The translations under genes were made by a program, and so were the position numbers. Source: Candidatus Kuenenia stuttgartensis (GTDB lineage: Bacteria > Planctomycetota > Planctomycetia > Planctomycetales > Planctomycetaceae). Taken from it: a stretch of DNA of 45,006 bases. Of this stretch, positions 8,360 to 15,801 are shown in pieces (position 1 is the first letter of the stretch; every line of letters starts with the position of its first letter). The notes under the pieces are model-generated. The model was not told the origin of the DNA, ran no database searches, and worked only from the letters and a program-made list of their open reading frames with translations. The DNA lies in NCBI GenBank assembly GCA_945906725.1, contig CAMDRI010000024.1, positions 1 through 45,006 on the forward strand, written 5' to 3'.

Positions 8360-9949
8360 TCATTCGCTTTGTGCATACGGACTGTAATCGCTGTTCTTCC
8401 AGCGATTGACCTCAAAGGTACCTCGCATCGCCAACATGACCAGCGGGAACGCGGCGACAATGAACTGCGCGGTCATAAAATGTCCCTGGCTGACCGGTGT
8501 CTTCACGGCCCCTGAGACGAACACGAAATCGAGCACCGCCAACAACGACGCCAAGCAGACCCACAGGCCCCAGACATCCGCCCGACTTGGCTGCGGCTCG
8601 ATCGTCCCAACCCCGAATGGGCGGGGCAGGTCTTTCAGGTTGAACGCTGACTCGACCTCGTCGACCGAGATGTATCTCCCCAGCGAGACGTTTTCTTCCG
8701 ACCCTTTGTCCGACTTCGTTTTCTCAAAGGACAGCATCAGCGGTGGGGCGATGTAATCCTGAGTCGAAGCCGTTTCTTCGGTTGTCACTCGCCAATAGAA
8801 CTCGCCGACGACAAATTGCACATGAGCCGTCCCTTTGTCGTAAAGCTTGAAGTGGTTGCCATCAAAGACGAGACCATTACTTTCGGTCCGCTTTGCCTTC
8901 GAAAGTGGGACTGCTTCCACAAAGCTCCAATGCCCTTGGTTGCGAACCAGCCATCGAAAGCCTTTCGCCGGGTTGTAGAGCAAATACTCGGTCCACGGAA
9001 AACGTTTGCCTTCCCAAACGGCGAAGCGGCCCATGAATCCGATGACTGTGTATTCGGTGTCGAAGAGCTTGCCGACCGAGCCGAGCGGGATCAGAAGTAT
9101 GTCGATCCCTCGGCCGCTGAGCGTCTGGAGGTATTCCAGCTTTCCTTGCGCGCAGTCGAGCAACGAATGGCAACTGACGCAGGTGATCCGCTGCGACTGA
9201 TCGGGAGCGAACAGTGTCAGCGGCCCGCCACATTTCGGGCAGTTGAGCTGCAAGGCGGGGGTGTTCGGGCCGGCCGGCAGCGCTGACGCCCAGCCGTCCG
9301 ATTCGAGATTCAAATCGGCGAGCGCGACTTCGTGCCCGAAGAAACCGCGCGGACGATCGCCGCTGTATTCGAGTGTCCCGAATTCATCTCCGTCGCCATG
9401 CAGATCGGCGAACCGATGCTCGGCGTTTTGCCGAAATGCCCACGGGATTTCGCCGTCCGCCGTGGCTGCCGTCGCGATGCCTTTTTCAGCAACGACGTAG
9501 CCACTTCCGGTGGACGTTTTTTTTGGCTGGCTTTCGGCAGACGATTGGAAGCGATGCCCCACATCGAGCGATTCAAAACTGGGGAATTCCGCCTCGTCCG
9601 CGAAGCGTCGTTCGAACATCAAATAAAACTTCCCCTGAGCCTCTGCCAACCATCCGACCTTGTCCAGCGAGAATCGCAAGTACCACTCGTTCCACACGCC
9701 CCCGGCCGGATGCTGATACTGCACGCGTCCGACAACCTCGAATCTCTTCTTCTGGTACTTTCCCGCCAGACCGCGATGGATCGGCGAATTCGTCTCGACC
9801 AAGTCGGCGACCTTACCGTGGTCTTCGATCTTCTTGTCCGCGCGGGCGACAACTGAGCGGCAGAAGTCACACACCGTGACCAGCGAAGTGCTGAGCTTGA
9901 ACTCCACTGGCGCGGCACACGCGGGACAGGCGACGATTCGCTTTTTCAT
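8360..9949 (-). CDS. DUF4178 protein with two zinc ribbons and C-terminal membrane anchor (529 aa)
   Basis: The protein opens with a zinc ribbon (CPACAAPVEF, C8/C11, then CDFC at C27/C30). A DUF4178-like beta domain follows (WNEWYLRFSLDKVGWLAEAQ), then a second ribbon near residue 235 (CPKCGGPL, CVSCHSL), a second DUF4178-like unit (FMGRFAVWEGKRFPWTEYLL and FRWLVRNQGHWSFVE), and two C-terminal hydrophobic helices (about residues 465-515). DUF4178 has no established biochemical function. It is known as a partner of DUF350 and polyamine genes. The start overlaps the end of speD by four bases (ATGA type), which points to translational coupling. Confidence 0.9.
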   Translation of the reverse strand: MKKRIVACPACAAPVEFKLSTSLVTVCDFCRSVVARADKKIEDHGKVADLVETNSPIHRGLAGKYQKKRFEVVGRVQYQHPAGGVWNEWYLRFSLDKVGWLAEAQGKFYLMFERRFADEAEFPSFESLDVGHRFQSSAESQPKKTSTGSGYVVAEKGIATAATADGEIPWAFRQNAEHRFADLHGDGDEFGTLEYSGDRPRGFFGHEVALADLNLESDGWASALPAGPNTPALQLNCPKCGGPLTLFAPDQSQRITCVSCHSLLDCAQGKLEYLQTLSGRGIDILLIPLGSVGKLFDTEYTVIGFMGRFAVWEGKRFPWTEYLLYNPAKGFRWLVRNQGHWSFVEAVPLSKAKRTESNGLVFDGNHFKLYDKGTAHVQFVVGEFYWRVTTEETASTQDYIAPPLMLSFEKTKSDKGSEENVSLGRYISVDEVESAFNLKDLPRPFGVGTIEPQPSRADVWGLWVCLASLLAVLDFVFVSGAVKTPVSQGHFMTAQFIVAAFPLVMLAMRGTFEVNRWKNSDYSPYAQSE

Positions 9950-10377
9950 GCGGTCGCTCCTTCCGGCCGAATCACCGGTGAAACGTCAGCACCACGCTCC
10001 GCGATGCGCACCGAGACCGACTCCGCGCCGAGCATCTCGCGCAACCGATCTTCCCACGGCCATTCGCCACGGCGACGGCACGAGAACAAGTTGAACGTCG
10101 CCAAGCCCGACTCCGGCCAGGTGTGGCAAGCGAGATGCGACTCGCTGAGCAAATACAGTCCGGTGACGCCACCTGGTTCTGGAAACTGACGCCACAACGG
10201 TTGTCCGACGACCTGCAATTCCAGTTCGCGAACCGCACGCTCGCAAACGGCTCGCACTGACTCCAGCGACCGTAACCGCTCGCCCGAACATCCGCTCGCA
10301 TCGACGATCCACTCGCGACCCGCACCTTCGCGGGCAGGGGCCGTCTCGACCACTCCTGGTTCGATCGACGTCGTCAT
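9946..10377 (-). CDS. speD: S-adenosylmethionine decarboxylase proenzyme
   Basis: This is a prokaryotic SpeD/SpeH-type proenzyme that should cleave itself to create a pyruvoyl group and then convert SAM to decarboxylated SAM, the aminopropyl donor. The key block is present: LYLLSESHLACHTWPESG with the processing site at Glu79-Ser80, the His85 of HTWPE, and Cys100 in NLFSCR. The protein from ATG 10377 has 143 residues, near the usual 120-140. The frame also allows a GTG at 10440, which would add 21 residues unlike the family; neither start has a strong ribosome site. It is followed by DUF4178 with a four-base overlap. Confidence 0.93.
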   Translation of the reverse strand: MTTSIEPGVVETAPAREGAGREWIVDASGCSGERLRSLESVRAVCERAVRELELQVVGQPLWRQFPEPGGVTGLYLLSESHLACHTWPESGLATFNLFSCRRRGEWPWEDRLREMLGAESVSVRIAERGADVSPVIRPEGATA

Positions 10378-10517
10378 GCGGCGTACTTCGTTGCTCTGCG
10401 AGTTTTCTTGCAGCCGTTCGAGGCGCGGCCAGAATTTCACGCGGATATTAAATCAATCGCCGACACTTGAGGAAAGCGTGCCGAAATGTGAGCCCGTGTG
10501 GCAAACCAATCTGACGT

Positions 10518-11564
10518 CTACGTTGGCGTGATCAGTGCATTCTCAGCGATTGGCTCAGCGTGCAGTGCTTGGTCGATCTCGCGGCGCGCCGTCAAGTAGT
10601 AGCCCATGCCGATCAGAGCGATGGCCAGCGTGACGGCTCGATAAGCCAGGCAAGTCAAGATACCGGTGCCGTCAGCGGCTCCGTTGAGTTTGTAGAGTGC
10701 GTTGACCGCCTCTTCCAAAAGTCCAACGCCACCCGGTGTGAGCGGCACGATTCCGGCCAACTCGGCCGCCGGGATGAAGAACAAATGCTGAGCGTAGCCC
10801 GGCACGAACGACTCGCCGCTGATAGCTTTCGCGCTGAAGTAAAACGACGAGATGGTGCCGAAGTGTCCCACGATGCTGATTCCCAGCGCGACGAAAAGGA
10901 CTCGGCGCTGTGATTGATACAGCCGCACCCCTTCGACCAATTCGGCGACCATGTGCCCGACGACCGGTAGCCGAGCGAGATGCTGCCAGGCTCGCGAGCG
11001 AGTCACCGCCGGAATCAGCATCAGCGAGAGTCCGACCAACCCGGCCGCGCTACCGATGACCAACAAACCGACAATGGCTTTGAGTTCGGCTCGGTCACGA
11101 ATCTCGGTCCACTGTGCCCAGGCGGCCCAGGCACCGATCAGAAACAGCGAGAGCATTCCCAGAATTCGGTCCAGCAGAACGGTCGCTACGGCCGTCGTGC
11201 GTCGGCTGGGTTGCTCTTTCGCGAGCAACGTGGCTTTGACAACATCGCCTCCGACCGAGCCAGGTGCGACGAAGTTGAAAAGATAGCCGATGAATCCCAG
11301 CCGCAAGGCATCGCGGATTGTGAACACAAACCCCAACGCCTTGACCAGATAGAACCAGCGCAGAAAGGTCAGCACGATCGCGCCGCCGCACAAAGCAACC
11401 GCCGTCACAAAGCTGGGCCAGTGCAACGGCTGATGAGTGATTTGCGACAATCCGGCTCGATGTCGCCACAAAACAAAAGTCAGCAACGCCGCCGCCAAGA
11501 GCCATTTGGCCCAGGTCCAATGCTGCCGCCAACTCGCGGATTCGTTTGCCTGAGATTCCGTCAT
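10518..11564 (-). CDS. Lysylphosphatidylglycerol synthase TM region / UPF0104-type membrane protein (348 aa)
   Basis: The start is set at ATG 11564 (MTESQANESASW). The frame runs on to 11663, but the extra 33 codons translate an intergenic repeat (EYRIPNTE, FAFRIPNS) and are not protein. About eight hydrophobic helices are visible. Family motifs include FNFVAPGSVGGDVVKA, TVLLDRILGMLSLFL, and the C-terminal PLTPGGVGLLEEA, all typical of the LPG_synthase_TM (YbhN/AglD-like) flippase-like family. No C-terminal transferase domain is present, so lipid synthesis is not implied. It may move or bind a lipid. It is 140 bases upstream of speD on the same strand and could belong to the polyamine operon. 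Confidence 0.9.
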   Translation of the reverse strand: MTESQANESASWRQHWTWAKWLLAAALLTFVLWRHRAGLSQITHQPLHWPSFVTAVALCGGAIVLTFLRWFYLVKALGFVFTIRDALRLGFIGYLFNFVAPGSVGGDVVKATLLAKEQPSRRTTAVATVLLDRILGMLSLFLIGAWAAWAQWTEIRDRAELKAIVGLLVIGSAAGLVGLSLMLIPAVTRSRAWQHLARLPVVGHMVAELVEGVRLYQSQRRVLFVALGISIVGHFGTISSFYFSAKAISGESFVPGYAQHLFFIPAAELAGIVPLTPGGVGLLEEAVNALYKLNGAADGTGILTCLAYRAVTLAIALIGMGYYLTARREIDQALHAEPIAENALITPT

Positions 11565-11980
11565 ATGGAGTAGTGAATTCGGAATTCGGAATGCGAAATG
11601 TAGAAGTCTTGGGTCGCAGCCCATTCTGACTTCGGTATTCGGTATTCGGTATTCCTCATTCATTCCCTTCGGAAGAGTTGCAACGTCTCTTCGGCGCGAC
11701 CGTTTTGATCGTCAGAACCGCACGGGTCTGTTTGTTGTGAGTGTTGCAGTTTGGCAACACGACGCCAATTGCAAGCTATGTTGCGGACGGTGACGGTTCC
11801 GAAGGTGGTTTGGTTTCCGCTGCCGATTTCGTCGGCGCGACTAGCAAAAAGTGCTTGTGCGCTGTCCTCGGCAATCGGTGGGAAACTCGCCGCCGAGACC
11901 GAGTCTTCGTCGATAACTAGAGCGTTTGAAACCAGAAGGATGCTGGCGGCGCTCGCAAACGGACAGCCTGAGTCATATTT
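11565..11980. other. Divergent intergenic region with EYRIPNTE-type repeat tract
   Basis: This gap separates two divergent genes. From about 11576 to 11660 it holds short tandem units: GGAATTCGGAATGCG and three copies of TTCGGTA or GGTATTC (11631-11655). On the minus strand these read as EYRIPNTE and FRIPNS, a string widely seen in translated planctomycete spacers. A short inverted repeat, GTGTTGC-AGTTTG-GCAACAC, lies at 11741-11760. The rest shows no gene. Both promoters should lie here, but I could not pick convincing boxes. Confidence 0.6.
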
Positions 11981-13486
11981 ATGTTGCTCTCACAACAACG
12001 CATCGCTCCCTGGATTTTCTGGTTTTTGGCAGCACTGGTTTCGCTCGTGTGTCTGCCGAGATTGCTCGGTGCAGAGCCGATCGTGCGACAGGTTGCGGCC
12101 AAGCGACCGAGCGCGGTTCTGACGGGCATCACGCCGCTGCCCGACGAACCGGTTCAGCAAGAGGTCTCGACCTCGGACGAGTTGAGGATGCTCGTCCCAC
12201 CGGTCGGTGAACCCGACGAGGTTTCGACCGCCGCTGAATCCGTGGTCGAAGTGGAAACAGAGGTCGCGTCCCAGATCGAAGCACCGATCTCGTCCGTTCG
12301 ATTTTCCGATGTCGCGTTCGAAGAGACTCCGGAAGAACCTTCGCTCCCAAAGATCGTCTCCGCGCCGGTGACGTTGGGTGAGCCGATCATCGAAGAATCC
12401 GTGCCCGGTCAGCCGCCGGCTGGGCAATTTGAATCGGTTCAGCCGAAGCTGGAACTGCCGCACACGACGCTGAAGTTCGCTCCGCTCGAAGAAGAGCCGG
12501 CACCGAAAGTGGCCGTGCCACCGATTCCGGAACGGCACCCCCCGATCGCTGCGACCGGTCTCGCGGTGAAATACTGGATCGTTAGCACTCGCTGCTGCCG
12601 TCAGTCGCATCACAAGTGCGGACTTAGTTGCCGGTTTATCTGCCACGCCGTCACCGAGGATTGTCAGTGCGTTTCGGTTTGCTTCGAGCAATTGATTGCC
12701 GGACAGATTCCTGGTGCTCCGACTTGTGTGTTGGCTCATGGCAGCTTCACGCGAATGGACGATGTTTGGGAGGACTCCGAATGCACGTATTGCTGGCTGC
12801 GTGGAGCCTGTCCTCAAGTGCCGCTGAATTTCATCTACTTCACGTGGCCCAGCGAAGGTCCACTCGCGTTTATCCCGAACAACCCGTTCACGACTCCGAT
12901 CCCGACATTTGATTTCGGAGTGCTGGGTCGCCGCTCGGAGCTGAACGGTTTTTATCTGGCCGACTTGATTGGCTCACTGCCCGGCCCCACGACGGTCAGC
13001 TTAGTCGGACACAGCCTGGGAGCGAGAACCGTTGCCAGCAGTCTGCATTTGCTGGGTGGCGGGACGGTTCATGGTCAAGCTCGCTGGAACCCTGCAGACT
13101 GCGGACACCGCATTCGCGTCGTTCTGGCTGCGGCCGCCATCGAACACGATTGGCTCAACCCCGGCGATCGTTATGGCTGCGCGCTCAACCGAGCCGAGTG
13201 CCTGCTCAACCTCCGCAATGAATGTGATTGCGCGTTAGCCCTGTATCCGTTGAGGAAACCTTTCTCGAGCCGCGCACTTGCTCGCGCCGGATTCACGAGC
13301 AAAGACCAACGAAAACTAGGGGATCGACTGGCGCAAGTTTCCGAATTGGATGTCGCGCCGGTGATCGGCAAAGGCCATAGCTGGCCCAGCTACTGCCGAC
13401 AGCCGGGAATCGCCGCCGCCGTGTCGCCTTACGTCTACTTTGAAGCAGCGCAAGGTGTTGTGCAGGACGCGGAATTGCCTCGCTGA
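11981..13486 (+). CDS. Secreted alpha/beta hydrolase with Pro/Glu-rich spacer (501 aa)
   Basis: ATG 11981 gives an N-terminal signal (WIFWFLAALVSLVCLPRLLG, ending AEP). Residues about 45-185 are low-complexity, rich in Glu, Pro and Val, like a wall spacer. A Cys-dense segment follows (TRCCRQSHHKCGLSCRFICH), then the hydrolase domain. That domain has a strand and oxyanion-like segment VLAHGSF and the nucleophile elbow SLVGHSLGARTVAS with Ser345. A likely catalytic His is in IGKGHSWPSY near residue 465, and Asp in NECDCAL is a candidate acid. It probably hydrolyses an ester or lipid outside the cytoplasm; the substrate is unknown. It is 64-100 bases upstream of the ABC exporter on the same strand. 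Confidence 0.85.
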   Translation: MLLSQQRIAPWIFWFLAALVSLVCLPRLLGAEPIVRQVAAKRPSAVLTGITPLPDEPVQQEVSTSDELRMLVPPVGEPDEVSTAAESVVEVETEVASQIEAPISSVRFSDVAFEETPEEPSLPKIVSAPVTLGEPIIEESVPGQPPAGQFESVQPKLELPHTTLKFAPLEEEPAPKVAVPPIPERHPPIAATGLAVKYWIVSTRCCRQSHHKCGLSCRFICHAVTEDCQCVSVCFEQLIAGQIPGAPTCVLAHGSFTRMDDVWEDSECTYCWLRGACPQVPLNFIYFTWPSEGPLAFIPNNPFTTPIPTFDFGVLGRRSELNGFYLADLIGSLPGPTTVSLVGHSLGARTVASSLHLLGGGTVHGQARWNPADCGHRIRVVLAAAAIEHDWLNPGDRYGCALNRAECLLNLRNECDCALALYPLRKPFSSRALARAGFTSKDQRKLGDRLAQVSELDVAPVIGKGHSWPSYCRQPGIAAAVSPYVYFEAAQGVVQDAELPR

Positions 13487-13585
13487 ATTCGACTGGACAC
13501 TCAGCCGCGTATCGGGCTGTAATCCCCCCCTTCAATCTGGCCGCCGGAGGTGCGCCAGGAGTGTCGCTTCAAGGATGAATTCGCC

Positions 13586-15766
13586 GTGCAACAATTCGCG
13601 AGACTGCTGCCGTATCTCTGGCAACACCGTTGGAAGCTGTATCTGTCGACGGCGTTCGCGCTGGTCGTCGCTCTGCTGTGGGCGGCCACGCTGTCGTTGA
13701 CCTTTCTGATCGTGAAGGTGCTGCTGCAAGACCAAAGCCTTCAGCAGTACGTCGAAGTCGAAGTCAAGAACAGCGAAGTTGAGATCGACCAGCGCCAGCG
13801 TGAGCTCGACGAACTGGATCGTCAATTGGAAGCCCGTGCGTTTGGGGCACTCCCGGACGGAGTGGTGTCTGCCTCAGAAAAAGAACTTCGTCGAGGCCAA
13901 GATCGTGTCGCCGGAAAACTCAAGTCAGCCACACGTCGGCTAGTCGCGTTTCGCTGGATTCAGCGGCATGTGATGCCGCTGATCCCGAACGATCAATTTA
14001 AGACCTACGCCTTGATCCTCTTCATGCTGGTGATTGGAACGACTGCCAAAGGCACGGCGGTTTTCATTCAAGAGGTGCTGGTCGGAAGTGTTGTCGAATT
14101 GACGGTCATGGCACTGCGAAAGGATTGTTTTCGGCACTCGCTGAATTTGGACTACCAGACGCTGATGCGGCACGGGAAATCGGTATTGATATCGCGATTC
14201 ACGAATGACATCGGTGTCGCCTCGGACGGATTGAATCTGCTCGGCGGGCGAATTGTGCGCGAGCCACTCAAGGCTTTTGCCTGTATCTCCGTCGCATTTT
14301 TTGTGAGTTGGCAGCTCACGCTACTGTCGATGGTGTGCGTGCCGGTGATGGGAGTGATTTTTCACCGCTACGGCCTGCTATTAAAGCGAGCCAGTCATCA
14401 CATGATGGAGCGGATGTCGCGCATTTACAAATCGCTGGAAGAGACCTACGACGGGCTAAAGGTCGTGATCGCCTTCAACGGCGAGCGGCGGCATCGGCAG
14501 CGGTTCCATCGCGAGAACAAAGACTACTACCACCAGGCCATGAAAGTCGTACAGATTGATTCGCTCACCAGTCCGACCACGGAACTGCTCCTGACGCTTG
14601 CGGTCTGTATGTCGGTGCTGCCGGGAGCGTACTTGGTGCTCCGCCACCAAGACTCGATCTGGGGCATCAAGCTGGCTGCTGAACCATTGTTGATTGAGGA
14701 CTTGTCGTGGTTCTATGCGTTGTTGGCTGGCACGCTCGACCCGGTGCGGAAGTTGTCGTCGATCTACTCCAGGATCAAACGTACCTCCGCCGCGACCGAA
14801 CGCATCTTTCAAGTGCTGGATTGGCAGCCGGCTTTAAAGCTGGCTGAACAACCGCAGCTTATGCCGCGTCATTCGCAATCGATTGTCTTCAAAAAAGTCT
14901 CGTTCCAATACGACTCAGATGGCGTCGACCGACCGAATGCGCTCACCGACGTGACACTGAAAATCGCGGCGGGAGAAGTCGTGGTTGTCGTCGGCGAGAA
15001 CGGCAGCGGAAAATCGACGCTGGTCAATTTGCTGCCGAGGTTCTACGACCCGAACGCCGGTTCGGTGTTGATTGACGGCGTCGACATTCGCAACGTGCGG
15101 CTGCGCGATCTGCGCAGCCAGATTGGTGTCGTCACGCAAGAGACACTGTTGTTCGACGAGTCGATTTACGAAAACATTCGCTACGGAAAGCCGGACGCCA
15201 CTCACGCCGAAGTGCTTGCCGCGTCCGAAAAGGCTCGAGTGCCGCAGTTCTTCGATCAACTCCCAGAAGGCTTTTCGACACGTGTCGGTCCGCGCGGCAG
15301 TCGGCTCTCGGGAGGACAACGGCAACGAGTCGCATTGGCTCGTGCGCTGCTAATTGATCCGTCGATTTTGATTCTGGATGAAGCCACATCCGCCGTGGAC
15401 GCGCAGAGCGAATCGATGATTCACCAATGCCTGGGAGACTTCGTCAAAGGGCGGACGGTGTTTCTCATCACGCATGCGGTGAAACCCGAAATCCTGGAGT
15501 TCGTCTCGCGGATCGTGGTCATGGAACAGGGTCAGCTTCTTGCCATCGGGGCGCATGACGAATTGTTGCAATCGTGCCCGGCGTATCAGAAGCTCTTTCG
15601 TGCTCAGTCTTCAGCCCCAATCGGCGACAGTCTGCCAGAGTTCCGCATCGATGTGCCGGCGGTCGCCGACTCAGATGCGTCCACATTGATCGACTCGCCG
15701 CACGTCATCAAGTTCGCGCCTGCGAGCAACACGACACCGACCGAAGCGCTTCGGAAAGCGACTTGA
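13586..15766 (+). CDS. ABC exporter, fused membrane and ATPase domains (726 aa)
   Basis: A GTG at 13586 is chosen because AAGGA lies about 10 bases before it and the protein then begins MQQFARLLPYLWQHR; a GTG at 13550 in the same frame is also possible. The membrane domain starts with TM1 (about 15-45). A charged, coiled-coil-like insert of about 70 residues follows (EVEIDQRQRELDELDRQLEA) before TM2. The rest is a type I exporter layout. The ATPase has Walker A GENGSGKST (about 470), Q-loop TQETLLFDE, signature LSGGQRQR (about 574), Walker B ILILDEATS (about 595) and the switch His in LITHA. It is of the lipid A/multidrug (MsbA-like) class; the cargo is unknown. It should work as a homodimer. 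Confidence 0.93.
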   Translation: MQQFARLLPYLWQHRWKLYLSTAFALVVALLWAATLSLTFLIVKVLLQDQSLQQYVEVEVKNSEVEIDQRQRELDELDRQLEARAFGALPDGVVSASEKELRRGQDRVAGKLKSATRRLVAFRWIQRHVMPLIPNDQFKTYALILFMLVIGTTAKGTAVFIQEVLVGSVVELTVMALRKDCFRHSLNLDYQTLMRHGKSVLISRFTNDIGVASDGLNLLGGRIVREPLKAFACISVAFFVSWQLTLLSMVCVPVMGVIFHRYGLLLKRASHHMMERMSRIYKSLEETYDGLKVVIAFNGERRHRQRFHRENKDYYHQAMKVVQIDSLTSPTTELLLTLAVCMSVLPGAYLVLRHQDSIWGIKLAAEPLLIEDLSWFYALLAGTLDPVRKLSSIYSRIKRTSAATERIFQVLDWQPALKLAEQPQLMPRHSQSIVFKKVSFQYDSDGVDRPNALTDVTLKIAAGEVVVVVGENGSGKSTLVNLLPRFYDPNAGSVLIDGVDIRNVRLRDLRSQIGVVTQETLLFDESIYENIRYGKPDATHAEVLAASEKARVPQFFDQLPEGFSTRVGPRGSRLSGGQRQRVALARALLIDPSILILDEATSAVDAQSESMIHQCLGDFVKGRTVFLITHAVKPEILEFVSRIVVMEQGQLLAIGAHDELLQSCPAYQKLFRAQSSAPIGDSLPEFRIDVPAVADSDASTLIDSPHVIKFAPASNTTPTEALRKAT

Positions 15767-15801
15767 GTTGGCTTGTGCATCGCCGACTTCCGCGAGGAAG
15801 A

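Noticed and set aside
11565..11663. N-terminal extension of the LPG-synthase-like protein
   Set aside because: The residues are a translation of a spacer repeat (EYRIPNTE type).
14826..14845. Palindrome AGCCGGCTTTAAAGCTGGCT inside the ABC exporter gene
   Set aside because: It is imperfect, single, and fits the coding sequence between the membrane domain and the ATPase; no evidence of a mobile repeat.
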